This document shows positions 14,939-22,813 of a stretch of 29,607 nt of DNA, in pieces. Origin of the DNA: JAFLUQ01 sp964551215 (lineage in GTDB: Bacteria; Bacillota; Clostridia; UMGS1883); assembly GCA_964551215.1 (NCBI GenBank), contig CAZKBV010000013.1, forward strand, positions 1 through 29,607, in the 5' to 3' direction. Positions within the stretch are counted from its first letter, which is position 1; each line of letters opens with the position of its first letter. The notes beneath the pieces are model-generated. The model was not told where the DNA came from and searched no databases. It saw only the letters and a list, made by a program, of their open reading frames with translations. The position numbers were made by a program, and so were the translations under genes.

Positions 14939-15158
14939 TGTTTAGCCCCAGTTCCCTTTCCGCTTCGTCAATGGAATAAGTGACCGGATCCGCTTCGTGT
15001 TCGGCCAAAGCATTGTTAAACGCTTCGATGTCGTATTCGTTTTCAATGCGTTCCAAAACCGACCGGCGAATTAAATCCGAAACCGATATTTTGTTGACTT
15101 CGGCGTATTTTTTGACAAGGGCGGCGTCGTCTCCCGACAGCCTTAAAGAAATAACCAT
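14928..15158 (-). CDS. RelB/DUF6290-type ribbon-helix-helix antitoxin
   Basis: The 76-residue protein starts with a ribbon-helix-helix DNA-binding segment (MVISLRLSGDDAALVKKYAEVNKISVSDLIRRSV) and ends in an acidic, probably disordered tail (DPVTYSIDEAERELGLNNG) that would wrap the toxin. This layout is typical of antitoxins paired with RelE-like toxins; the complex also represses its own promoter. GAGGTGAGG stands 5 bases before the ATG. A palindromic operator overlaps the -10 box just upstream. The pair sits directly downstream of the phage-like operon in the same orientation. Confidence 0.88.
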   Translation of the reverse strand: MVISLRLSGDDAALVKKYAEVNKISVSDLIRRSVLERIENEYDIEAFNNALAEHEADPVTYSIDEAERELGLNNGV

Positions 15159-15170
15159 TTTTGCCTCACC

Positions 15171-15209
15171 TCTGTATTACATTGTAATACAGAAAGCTTG
15201 ACTTGTCAA
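15171..15209 (-). promoter_or_regulatory. Toxin-antitoxin promoter with overlapping palindromic operator
   Basis: TTGACA (15209-15204) and TACAAT (15186-15181) lie 17 bases apart on the minus strand. A 23-bp perfect dyad (15171-15193; 10-base arms TCTGTATTAC around a 3-base centre) covers the -10 box. That is the expected place for repression by the ribbon-helix-helix antitoxin or the toxin-antitoxin complex. Confidence 0.85.
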
Positions 15210-15245
15210 TACATTTTGCGAAAAAATAAAAATATTTTTTGCTGT

Positions 15246-15322
15246 GTTTAAATCGGTCTTTGGGCGAACAGCCCAAAGCGAAACAGCGTAGCGCATTGCG
15301 ACAGGCGGGGGACATCCGCGCG
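15246..15322. repeat. GC-rich hairpin element, copy B, after the phage-like operon
   Basis: The minus strand shares with the plus strand of 8227-8318 the ordered blocks CGCGC, CCCCGCC, GTCGCAAT, a hairpin region and CCGATTTAAA. It contains a perfect stem, CTTTGGGC (15257-15264) with GCCCAAAG (15270-15277). Lying just after the last phage gene it may also serve as that operon's terminator, though the T-rich stretch comes some 20 bases later. Confidence 0.45.
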
Positions 15323-15337
15323 TTTGTTATATTTTTA

Positions 15338-16189
15338 TCAGCTTGCCTCAACGCCGATTACAGCCGTGTATTTCAGCGTATCGTATCCGTAGGAAGCCGG
15401 CACCTTGTACCTCATTTTTATGTAACCGTCTCCCCTCTCAAGAAGCGTTCCCTGCACAATCCCGTTTGAACAGCTGTCCACTCCTATATATTCCTCGGAA
15501 TATCCGTAAAGCGTCGATGTGATTCTGTATGCCGTGCGGTATCTTACGGAGTCTCCCGCGTGCATGGAAGCCACCATACCGTTGTTTTCCGCCAGCATAA
15601 AATTCATGCTTCCGTCAAACTGATGCACAGCCTCCGCATAGCCTCCCCTTTTTCTTATCTCGGATACGTCCGCCGTAAATTCCACGCTTCTTAGCGTACT
15701 CCATTTTGCCGAAGCCAAAGCCGGAATCTTTCCTTGGGCGTATCTGCGCGTACTTTTTACGCTTCCGTCCGTTTCAACGCAGGCAATGGGAATAACGAGC
15801 TTCGTCCCGTCCTCCTCCAACGGTTCCTCCGATGTAAGGAAATATACATCGTCGAGGGTAAGGTCATAGACCAGATACAAATACTGCCCCGCCTTTATTT
15901 CCTGAGTTTGCTTTTCTTCCAGAACGGCAATTCCGCCGTCGGAAAACACGGCCTTTCCCGGATACACAAAATATTCCCCGTTTTCATATTCCAGCTTAAG
16001 GCTCTGATTGCTTTCCGGAACGATTCCTTCCGCCACAGCGCATCCGATAAGCTCGTTCAGCTTATTTATGTCGTAGCTTTCTCCGTCGTTCAGCTCCGGA
16101 GCGATGCCGCCATTTGCGGCAAGCACTCCAAGAGCCGCCTTAATGTCCTCCGCCCCATACTCTCTGTTATCTCCGAAATAATACTTCAT
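15338..16189 (-). CDS. Phage baseplate or tail-tip protein, candidate receptor-binding part
   Basis: I do not recognise a family in this 283-residue protein. Its N-terminal 60 residues look helical (YGAEDIKAALGVLAANGG and NKLNELIGCAVAEGI), and the rest is beta-rich with a compact hydrophobic strand pattern (FVYPGKAVFSDGGIAVL, LYLVYDLTLDDVYFL), as in upper-baseplate or fibre-base proteins. It is the last gene of the phage-like operon, right after the Gp37-like gene, the usual place for host-contact components. The ATG at 16189 has GAGGGGG 6 bases upstream; an in-frame TTG at 16204 overlaps the preceding gene and lacks a ribosome site. No lysis gene follows it. Confidence 0.6.
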   Translation of the reverse strand: MKYYFGDNREYGAEDIKAALGVLAANGGIAPELNDGESYDINKLNELIGCAVAEGIVPESNQSLKLEYENGEYFVYPGKAVFSDGGIAVLEEKQTQEIKAGQYLYLVYDLTLDDVYFLTSEEPLEEDGTKLVIPIACVETDGSVKSTRRYAQGKIPALASAKWSTLRSVEFTADVSEIRKRGGYAEAVHQFDGSMNFMLAENNGMVASMHAGDSVRYRTAYRITSTLYGYSEEYIGVDSCSNGIVQGTLLERGDGYIKMRYKVPASYGYDTLKYTAVIGVEAS

Positions 16190-16200
16190 AATGTTCCCCC

Positions 16201-17133
16201 TCAAATTTCTTCCAAAATGGGTCTTTGCCCTATATCGCCCTTTTCCGCCCAGCGTTCCACAGCCGTAACTCTCATTGTTCTGGTTTTTCGGCTGTTTCCC
16301 CTGCGGCTTTGTACCTTCACCTTGTCACCGACGTTCGCCGCCGTATTCGCCATCAGCTTAAAATCCATAGTATCCTGAATCTTACGCTTCGCAAGATCGC
16401 TTCGGGCGCTGCTCTCCCCCGAACCGTCCAGTCGGGATGTCCAACGGTATATGCCCTCACTGTCCGAGGGTATCTCCACCCATGTTTCGGCTTCATCATC
16501 CTTTACATAGAATCCCCCGTTGAAATAATCCAGCACACTCCTTGTTTCGGTAATATCAAACAGGTTCCTTCTGTCCGCCGAAAATATGCGGCTCAAATCC
16601 TTCCCTTCGAATGTCTCGAATCGCCACTGCTTTGCTTTTGTGTCGTAAACCACCCTGTGACCGCCGCCGCACCTGTCCAGACAGTCAGCCACCACCTCGC
16701 TGAGAGGATTATACACATTCCGCCAAAAGGTTATTTCCTCTGCGGTAATGTCCTTCCCCGTACCGGTAACAATGCTGTCGCCCCAAACTTCATCCACAAG
16801 AGCGTGAGCCAAAGCATGGGGAGTATTCTTCCTTTGGCCGAATTTAGGGCATGCCCTTCTGGAAAGCATCCAATTTGGAGTTCTGCCGTAAAGCTTCAGC
16901 ACGCCCTCCCCATGGCTGTACTGGGTGGAGGTTATAACCGCCTGAGCTTCTCCCCATACCGCCACGGTGTAATCCCTGTCGGCCAGCTTTTCCGCTATTG
17001 CGTCGTCCATGGAAATTCCCGCCTCAAAGGTGCCTATTCCGTTGTAAAGCTCCTTGTGGTATATATCCGTAAAACGGGTTCCTCTGCCCAGACGGTTGAA
17101 TTCGTAATCGTAAAAAATAATTTCTCCCTTCAT
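16201..17133 (-). CDS. Siphovirus ReqiPepy6 Gp37-like tail hub protein
   Basis: The 310-residue protein follows the distal-tail gene without a gap (stop and ATG adjoin) and matches the Gp37-like family of siphovirus tail proteins. Signs are the N-terminal beta-rich start (IIFYDYEFNRLGRGTRF), the WMLSRRACPKFGQ segment, and a central domain with WRNVYNPLSEVVADCLDRCGGGHRVVYD; the C-terminal part has KVQSRRGNSRKTRTMRVTAVE. Such proteins form the hub at the tail tip below the distal tail ring and anchor the receptor-binding parts. No peptidase or lysozyme motif is visible. It is shorter than most tail-associated lysins, fitting a structural role. Confidence 0.78.
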   Translation of the reverse strand: MKGEIIFYDYEFNRLGRGTRFTDIYHKELYNGIGTFEAGISMDDAIAEKLADRDYTVAVWGEAQAVITSTQYSHGEGVLKLYGRTPNWMLSRRACPKFGQRKNTPHALAHALVDEVWGDSIVTGTGKDITAEEITFWRNVYNPLSEVVADCLDRCGGGHRVVYDTKAKQWRFETFEGKDLSRIFSADRRNLFDITETRSVLDYFNGGFYVKDDEAETWVEIPSDSEGIYRWTSRLDGSGESSARSDLAKRKIQDTMDFKLMANTAANVGDKVKVQSRRGNSRKTRTMRVTAVERWAEKGDIGQRPILEEI

Positions 17134-17973
17134 TTAAACCTCCGCCGCAGAAATGTATTCTTCCTCGTAGCTGACCGCCGCCGAAGTATTTACGTCTATT
17201 CCTCCCGCCGTGACGGAAATGCGGTTTTCCCCTCTCTGAAGGTAAAAATCGCTCATAAAGCTTTCGTCGTCCAGATATACGGTGAAATCCTCCCCGCCGC
17301 AGGTCACTGTTCCGTTCGCCAAGTCGAAAACTATACTGCGGTACTCCCCTCCCGGAAGAGCCGCCTTCAGCACGGTGCCCGTAGTTTCGTTTGTGAACAC
17401 AAGGTCGAAGCCTTCCTCTCGGGAAATTCCTCCCACGGTTATCACCGGATACACTTCCTTGTCCCCAACAACCTGCACATAGCTTCCCACGGTTCTTTTT
17501 GAAAAAAGCTTCGGCAGGGTAAAGCTTCCCTTGAGAAGTCTTGTCCTTTCAAAAAGAGCCGCCGTTTTCGCTTCCTTGCCTTTAAAGTAAGGATAATCGC
17601 AGGTAAACTGTATAACATACCTTTCGTAATTTTTCCCGTAGACTGCGGTTTTGCTCAGCGCGCTTACGTAGCAGTCGGCGTAAATATCCTTCCCGCCGGA
17701 GCTTATATACAGCCGCCCCTCGTCGTGAGCGGCCGCCGCAAGCGCCTCCTGACTGTTCTCTCCGGCACCGGCACTGTCGAAGCTCACGGTAATAAGTCTG
17801 GGCGACGGAGTACGGCTTAAGGTTTTCTGTCCGCATATAAACGGATACTCCGCCGTCTCCGCTGCCTGATTCATAAATCCCAGCCCTTCGGCGCTTTTTA
17901 TTTTGTAGGGGGCGTCGCCGCCGCCCCCGTCCATAATTATGCTCCCCCTTTGGTTTGTAAAAACAAGTCTCAT
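17134..17973 (-). CDS. Phage distal tail protein (Dit-type)
   Basis: This 279-residue beta-rich protein occupies the distal-tail position between the tape measure and the hub. The N-terminal half (MRLVFTNQRGSIIM..., with FICGQKTLSRTPSPRLITV) resembles the ring-forming domain of siphovirus Dit proteins, and the C-terminal half resembles the galectin-like extension (GGISREEGFDLVFTNETTGT, then VTAGGIDVNTSA). Dit makes the hexameric ring joining tail tube and tip. Its ATG overlaps the tape-measure stop codon (ATGA). Confidence 0.78.
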   Translation of the reverse strand: MRLVFTNQRGSIIMDGGGGDAPYKIKSAEGLGFMNQAAETAEYPFICGQKTLSRTPSPRLITVSFDSAGAGENSQEALAAAAHDEGRLYISSGGKDIYADCYVSALSKTAVYGKNYERYVIQFTCDYPYFKGKEAKTAALFERTRLLKGSFTLPKLFSKRTVGSYVQVVGDKEVYPVITVGGISREEGFDLVFTNETTGTVLKAALPGGEYRSIVFDLANGTVTCGGEDFTVYLDDESFMSDFYLQRGENRISVTAGGIDVNTSAAVSYEEEYISAAEV

Positions 17974-19712
17974 TCCTCTATCCCCCTGTACTTGTTAAGC
18001 AGAGACGCCGCCTGAGCGGCATATATGCTTTCCGCCGCGGTGCTCTTTGTTCCGTTTATGGAATAGCTACTGTAATAGTTCGTATTGTTCACCACCGAAC
18101 CCGCCGCGCCCGCCGAATAATCTCCGAAGCTTACTATAATCTGTCTTGTTTCTTCAAGAACCTTGTCTATTCCCTCCTTGAAGCCCTTGCCGAACTGCTC
18201 TGCGCTTAGGCTTCCGCTGGCAAAAAAGCCTTCGGGGATTTCAAGACCAACCGCTTCCAACTCCCTTTTCATGTATTGCGTACAATCGTCCACAGCCTCC
18301 GCGAAATCGCTTCCGTAAAACTGAGAAGCTATGGTTTCCGCCAGAGAGTTCTTTTCCGACCATTTTTCCATGTAGGCCTTAAATTCCTCCGCCGAAGCCG
18401 AAAACAGAGTTTCCGAAAAGATAACCGCATCCTCGACCTCCATTTCCGCCAGAGTCTGCATAAATTCATGCGCCGTCTCCGGGGAAAATTCATTTTCCAG
18501 CCGTTCCCGTACTCCCGACAGAGCGGCGGCGTATCTTTCCAGCATTTCTATGCTTTTCTGCTGATCCGCAAGGTAATAATAATCCTGCGTCTCTGTTTTC
18601 GTCTTTCTCGCCCCGATGAGAGTCCTTTCGTTTTCCTCCGTCTCAACGCTCAGCTTTACATATCCGTCCGATTCTTCTCCAAAGCTTTTCAGCTTTTCTT
18701 CAAGCTTGTCACGGTTGTCCGAAACCTCTCCCAATGTTTCCCGCGTGTATTGGGCAATGTCCTTGTATGTGGCGGTTATGTCCTCCTTCAGCTGATCCAC
18801 GATCTGCCGTTCCTTTTCGGCGGAATCCTTCAGCTGATCCAGATATTCCTGATCAGCTCTTTTCTTCAGGCGGAGCCTTTCCTTTTCGATTATCTGCTCC
18901 TTTTCCTCTCGGGACTGCGCCTCTTCCAAGCGTTTTTGATACTCCATGGCTCTTTCGGCCTCGTCAAGCTCGTCGTATTCCTTGTCTAACCGCTCCTTTT
19001 CCTCCAGATACTTTTTCTCCGAAGCGAGCATATCCGCCGTCAGATCCTCCAAAGCCTCCAAAACCACTTGGGAATTGCTCATGATGCCCTCGCTCAAACC
19101 AAGCATGAGCATCCTTCCTATTTCGTCACGGAACACCCTCGAAGGGGAATGTATGCCGAATATTCCCTTGAATTTGGCTATAACCGAGGACGCTATAGCC
19201 GCCGCCTTTGCGTAAAGAGCCGACGCGCCCGCCGAAATACCGTTTCGTAGCGCGTTTATTAAGTTGCTGCCTACGGAATAAAACCTTCCGGAGCTTTCCC
19301 CTGCTCCCGCCGCGCCTTCGGCGGCGGCTTCGGCGGCGGCGGAAATTACCTGCCCCTTTCCCGAAAGCAGTCCTCCCGCCGTTGCGGCAATAAGGGAAAG
19401 CCCTCCCGACGCAAAGGCTCCGCTTCCCGATTTCACCGCTTCTCCCGCCGAATTTACCGAGGAAAGAGCGGCGGAGGAAAGAGTACCCCCTCCGCCCCTT
19501 AGAATATCAGCCAGAGCGGAAATAAGCTTTTCTCCGCCCCTGACTGCCTTCGTATCTCCGATAATCGAGGAAATTGAGTCCATGACTCCCTTTGCGGCTT
19601 CCTCTGCATCACCCATTTTGCTCTCTATAGCCTTTTTTATATTTTCAAGTCCCCGGTCCACACCGTCTGTGTCGATTCGGGTATCTATAATAATGCTGCC
19701 GTCACCGGCCAT
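17970..19712 (-). CDS. Short phage tape-measure protein
   Basis: The 580-residue protein starts with the typical tape-measure opening (GSIIIDTRIDTDGVDRGLENIKK), continues with an Ala/Gly/Ser-rich region with hydrophobic patches (about 60-185), carries the family motif GIHSPSRVFRDEIG (186-199), and then a long charged coiled coil (about 225-345) before a mixed C-terminal part. Tape measures set tail length at roughly 0.15 nm per residue, so a short tail of about 85-90 nm would be expected (inference). No muralytic domain is seen. The ribosome site is a strong GAGGAGGTG. It lies directly after the major tail gene, with the chaperones that normally intervene placed elsewhere. Confidence 0.85.
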   Translation of the reverse strand: MAGDGSIIIDTRIDTDGVDRGLENIKKAIESKMGDAEEAAKGVMDSISSIIGDTKAVRGGEKLISALADILRGGGGTLSSAALSSVNSAGEAVKSGSGAFASGGLSLIAATAGGLLSGKGQVISAAAEAAAEGAAGAGESSGRFYSVGSNLINALRNGISAGASALYAKAAAIASSVIAKFKGIFGIHSPSRVFRDEIGRMLMLGLSEGIMSNSQVVLEALEDLTADMLASEKKYLEEKERLDKEYDELDEAERAMEYQKRLEEAQSREEKEQIIEKERLRLKKRADQEYLDQLKDSAEKERQIVDQLKEDITATYKDIAQYTRETLGEVSDNRDKLEEKLKSFGEESDGYVKLSVETEENERTLIGARKTKTETQDYYYLADQQKSIEMLERYAAALSGVRERLENEFSPETAHEFMQTLAEMEVEDAVIFSETLFSASAEEFKAYMEKWSEKNSLAETIASQFYGSDFAEAVDDCTQYMKRELEAVGLEIPEGFFASGSLSAEQFGKGFKEGIDKVLEETRQIIVSFGDYSAGAAGSVVNNTNYYSSYSINGTKSTAAESIYAAQAASLLNKYRGIEE

Positions 19713-19733
19713 GGAAACACCTCCTCTCGGAAA

Positions 19734-20195
19734 TTACTCCTTGGTAATGCTCTGCCAGTTGTCGGCGGATATAACCGTAACCGCGCTTTTTCCGCCGCAG
19801 GCCTTAAAGCTTCCGCTGTAGGTGTATGCTTCCAGGCTCTGACCCTCGCTGTCGGGTATAACGCTCCAGCGTCGGCTTATAGCGCTGTTTGACCCGTCGG
19901 GATTTTCAATATCCGCCATGATTATCTCCACCACGGCTTCCTCTCCCACAAGCTCATTGTCGATTATTTCCTTCAAAAGCTTGTGAACTGGATTCTCGCT
20001 GTCGTAATCGAAGCTGTAGCTTATGGAAGGGCTGTACCCCACAACGCTGTCCCTCTCGAACTCCTCGTCCACATACTGTCTTGTGTACTCCTTAGGATTC
20101 TTGCTGGTGGCTATCTCCGTAAAGTTTGTCATTCTGTAATATTTTCCGTCAACGCCCATAAAGGCCACCTTGTCGCATCTTTTTGCTGTCGCCAT
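19734..20195 (-). CDS. Phage major tail (tube) protein
   Basis: The 153-residue protein has the size and beta-rich look of a tail-tube subunit, with the N-terminal segment KVAFMGVDGKYYRMTNFTEI, a central YSFDYDSENPVHKLLKEIIDNE and a C-terminal YTYSGSFKACGGKSAVTVI. It lies between the terminator-like gene and the tape-measure gene, the standard position. GTGAGG stands 8 bases before the ATG. Tube subunits stack as hexamers along the tape measure. The assignment rests on context plus resemblance to tail proteins of Clostridia prophages. Confidence 0.8.
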   Translation of the reverse strand: MATAKRCDKVAFMGVDGKYYRMTNFTEIATSKNPKEYTRQYVDEEFERDSVVGYSPSISYSFDYDSENPVHKLLKEIIDNELVGEEAVVEIIMADIENPDGSNSAISRRWSVIPDSEGQSLEAYTYSGSFKACGGKSAVTVISADNWQSITKE

Positions 20196-20205
20196 AGTTT
20201 TTTCC

Positions 20206-20616
20206 TCACTTTCTGTATTTTAATCTGCACTGTATCTGAAATCTCGCCGTGTTGCCCCGTACGCTGTAAAGATACCCCATAGTCTCCGCTTCAAGGCTTT
20301 CCGCACGGCCTCCGTCTATTTCGGGAAGCTCTCCCCTTTTGTTTTTCTCCTCGATCCAACGGCTCAGTTCCTCGTAAAACAAAGCCGTATTCATACTTTC
20401 CAGCTCATCGCAGTCGTAGTATTCGCGGGACGCGAATAAAAACACATACTGTCTTACGCATCCCCCGTCCACGTACCTTTTTACAACAGGCTCCGCCGGA
20501 ACGCACTCTATGCTGAACTCCCCTCCCCGACTGCCAAGGTAATTCACGTTTATGCGTCCCCCTTCGAGGAGAGGACATTCTTCAAAAAACCGCCTTACGC
20601 TTTCAGCTAAAGTCAC
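20206..20616 (-). CDS. Phage tail terminator / A118 minor-capsid-3-like protein
   Basis: The 136-residue protein resembles the A118 gp11-type family, often mislabelled as a minor capsid or chloramphenicol-resistance protein and now understood as the tail terminator at the neck end of the tube. Visible features are the N-terminal helix (LAESVRRFFEECPLL), then SIECVPAEPVVKRYVDGGCVRQYVFLFASREYYD and a final strand with ARFQIQCRLKYRK. The start is a GTG that overlaps the preceding gene by 14 bases, with a purine-rich GGGGGAAGGG upstream. It directly precedes the tail-tube gene, as in related phages. Confidence 0.75.
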   Translation of the reverse strand: MTLAESVRRFFEECPLLEGGRINVNYLGSRGGEFSIECVPAEPVVKRYVDGGCVRQYVFLFASREYYDCDELESMNTALFYEELSRWIEEKNKRGELPEIDGGRAESLEAETMGYLYSVRGNTARFQIQCRLKYRK

Positions 20617-20947
20617 AGTCCCTTCCCCCTTCCGCCTTGGGATTCATAAGCCCCGTCTCTCCCAGCCAGAGCTTTATGATTCCGCTTTCGGGGCTTTTTC
20701 CGCCTCTTTCGTATTTTACGCTGAGACCGTCGTTGCTTTCGCTTTCTATGCCGCTTCTGTTCCTGCTATGGTAATAATAGCCGCAAAGCTCCGTAAGAGC
20801 CATCTTTACGGCTTCATCCTCACATTCCCTGCTTCTGCCGAAGGTGTAAAGACCTATGGCCGCCTCAGCCTTGCTCATGTAAAAATCGAACTCCTGCGGG
20901 GGAATCACTTCCCCCGCCGCCCTTTCCAGATATTCTCTGTAATTCAT
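20603..20947 (-). CDS. Phage head-tail adaptor
   Basis: This 114-residue mostly helical protein matches the small head-tail connector proteins that follow the capsid gene in A118/SPP1-like phages (gp8 or gp15 adaptor position). It has MNYREYLERAAGEVIPPQEFDFYMSKAEAAI, then a helix with EDEAVKMALTELCGYYYHSRN and a short beta tail. The ATG comes 1 base after the major capsid stop codon, which means tight coupling. Its role would be to form the ring under the portal. Confidence 0.75.
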   Translation of the reverse strand: MNYREYLERAAGEVIPPQEFDFYMSKAEAAIGLYTFGRSRECEDEAVKMALTELCGYYYHSRNRSGIESESNDGLSVKYERGGKSPESGIIKLWLGETGLMNPKAEGGRDCDFS

Positions 20948-20948
20948 C

Positions 20949-21827
20949 TTAAGCCCCGCAGTTTATGGCTATGGCGCCAAGACGCTTGTTAAGGATGAAC
21001 ACGCCGTCGTAGCTTTCCTCAAAGTATATGTACTTGCCCTCGCTACCGGCGGAAGGCGCGTCGAGACGGGCAAAGGCGTACTTTTCCGGAGTTATGACCG
21101 CGCCGGGATGGATAAGCATCATGTTTATCTGCTTCGCGTCCGCAGCGGCCTCCCAGCCCTCGGTAAAGTCGTACTTTGTTTTCATAAGAGCCTTTGGAAC
21201 CGCCACAATTTCCACGCTGTCAATATCCGCCACGGCTCTGTCAATTTTCTTTTCACCGTTTACAACGGTTCTTTCCGCCGCGTTCTTGATAAAGGTTTTC
21301 ACTGCGGGAGTGACATATAGTATTCTCCCCTTTGCGGGTACTCTCGCCTCGTCCATAGCCTCCATCATTTTGTCGAACACCTCAAGCACGTTGTCCTTTG
21401 TAAGCTCCGTACTGTCGGCAGTCTTTCCCGCCTCCGTCCAGAGCTTGTATATTTCGCTCACGGTGTAAGCGTCCATCTCGGGGAACTTCTGCTCCTCATT
21501 GTAAACTCTCGTAATGTTGCTTATGGACGCCGCCATGTTTGTCTCATCAATGTCCATCGGATGCACAAGAGTGCTCCATTTGCGGTGATGAGAAAGAGTT
21601 TTCATCTCCCACGCGTTGTCGTAGTTTCTCTTTGCCTGCTCGACCGCGTCTCTGTCCCCGTCCACTCTGCCTGTGGTGGTAATGGACGGAATTTCTATTG
21701 TTTTCGCGTTTACCCAGCGGTAACGGCTGTCGTTTTCCGTGGAATAAAGCGCCCCGAAGTTAAGCACGTAGGGGTACGCCTGTGCCAGAGTACCCGCATA
21801 TTCGCTCGCGTAATTTATTGCTGCCAT
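20949..21827 (-). CDS. Phage major capsid protein
   Basis: At 292 residues this is the main shell subunit, of a type seen in Clostridia siphovirus prophages. It opens MAAINYASEYAGTLAQAYPYVLNFGALY and includes KTIEIPSITTTGRVDGDRDAV, a central helix (VFDKMMEAMDEARVPAKGRILYV) and LIHPGAVITPEKYAFARL before a conserved beta ending. The ATG at 21827 is chosen since AAGGGAG is 10 bases upstream; the ATG at 21836 is only 2 bases from it. It follows the Gp20-like scaffold gene, as expected for a capsid assembled around a separate scaffold. No capsid protease gene is present. Confidence 0.88.
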   Translation of the reverse strand: MAAINYASEYAGTLAQAYPYVLNFGALYSTENDSRYRWVNAKTIEIPSITTTGRVDGDRDAVEQAKRNYDNAWEMKTLSHHRKWSTLVHPMDIDETNMAASISNITRVYNEEQKFPEMDAYTVSEIYKLWTEAGKTADSTELTKDNVLEVFDKMMEAMDEARVPAKGRILYVTPAVKTFIKNAAERTVVNGEKKIDRAVADIDSVEIVAVPKALMKTKYDFTEGWEAAADAKQINMMLIHPGAVITPEKYAFARLDAPSAGSEGKYIYFEESYDGVFILNKRLGAIAINCGA

Positions 21828-21848
21828 ATTTATCATTCTCCCTTCAAA

Positions 21849-22253
21849 TTATCTCACACCCGTAAATTTAAACTTAAAATCGCTGTCCTTTGCTTTTCCC
21901 GACTTTCCTATTATCTTGGGCGTATCTGTCCCCGAAAAAAGGAAATCGTTTTCTTCCTTAAGCTTTTTAAGCTGTTCTTCAAGGCTTAAGGAAAAATCCT
22001 CGCTGTCCGCCGCCGAGGCAAGATCCAAAAGAGCCTTCACCGCCTTAATATTTCTCGCTCCCGAATCTCTAACTGCCTGATAAACTTGGCTGTCCCTCTG
22101 AATTTCGGCGTTCTTCGCCTTTTCCTCCTGAAGCAGGCCGTTAAGGCGCGTAATTTCCTCCTGCGCCCGACTCAGCTCACTGCCGCTTTCCCGCAAAACG
22201 GCCTCTGCCGTCTCGCCGTCCAGCCCCAGTTCTTCAAGGAATTCTCTTGTCAT
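21849..22253 (-). CDS. Phage scaffolding protein (GP20 family)
   Basis: This 134-residue charged helical protein fits the phage minor structural protein GP20 family, a capsid scaffold. The N-terminal part (TREFLEELGLDGETAEAVL) and the long coiled coil (about residues 25-60) with a C-terminal FKFKFTGVR capsid-contact tail agree with the family, where internal scaffold guides shell assembly and then leaves. The ATG at 22253 has AAGGAG 8 bases upstream, and an in-frame TTG at 22259 is too close to it. It lies immediately upstream of the major capsid gene. Confidence 0.85.
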   Translation of the reverse strand: MTREFLEELGLDGETAEAVLRESGSELSRAQEEITRLNGLLQEEKAKNAEIQRDSQVYQAVRDSGARNIKAVKALLDLASAADSEDFSLSLEEQLKKLKEENDFLFSGTDTPKIIGKSGKAKDSDFKFKFTGVR

Positions 22254-22276
22254 TGCCAATTCTCCTTTCCTTCATC

Positions 22277-22813
22277 CTAATAAAATTCCTCCAGGCACCG
22301 GCTTATGCCGGTATCCTTTTCCTTCACCGTCCTTGTATCGGCGACGGCGTACCTTCGCTGAAGCTCCTGTATCTCCCTTCGCCTTGCGCTGTCGGAGATA
22401 TCCCCCGCCTTCATACTCCTTATCCCCATAATTTGGACAATTCTCCTGCTTTCTCCAAGCCCTGCCATCAGTGCGCAGAACTTGTACCAGTGGAGCCTTG
22501 CCTCGCACAGGTCAATTTTGTATTCGCCCATGAACGCGGCGTAAATAAGCTGAGCGTCCCTTTCGTAATCAAGGATCTTTCTTTGACCTCCGCCCCCGTA
22601 AGGCAAAGCGCCCCTGTTCCCGAAATCCGCCGCCAGCTCTATTGCCGTTCCCGCGTTGGGCGGCAGCTCACGGTATATCTTCAGCATCCCCGCTATATCC
22701 CTCTTCTCCGCCGCGTTGAAAAAACCTATCCAATTGCGGAAGTCGGTGTATACCCCGTATTTCCTTCCGCCGTATTCCACGCAGTCCGGAAGCTCACCCA
22801 AAAGTATGCTCAC
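22277..22813 (-). CDS. Phage Gp15-family tail-assembly chaperone
   Basis: The 178-residue protein matches the bacteriophage Gp15 family, with a start of the kind (M)SILLGELPDCVEYGGRKYGVYTDFRNWIGFF and the C-terminal signature LHWYKFCALMAGLGE...IVQIMGIR. These proteins sit between the tail-tube and tape-measure genes in A118-like phages and are thought to chaperone the tape measure. Here it lies upstream of the scaffold gene, which is out of place. The start is taken as GTG at 22813, overlapping the preceding stop (GTGA) with AGAGGG about 9 bases before; it gives the family's normal N-terminus. An ATG 22 codons further up reads a segment unlike the family. Confidence 0.8.
   Translation of the reverse strand: MSILLGELPDCVEYGGRKYGVYTDFRNWIGFFNAAEKRDIAGMLKIYRELPPNAGTAIELAADFGNRGALPYGGGGQRKILDYERDAQLIYAAFMGEYKIDLCEARLHWYKFCALMAGLGESRRIVQIMGIRSMKAGDISDSARRREIQELQRRYAVADTRTVKEKDTGISRCLEEFY

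Noticed and set aside
16225..17502. Plus-strand open frame of 425 codons
   Set aside because: It is antisense to the Gp37-like and Dit genes, which are well supported; the product looks like no protein family.
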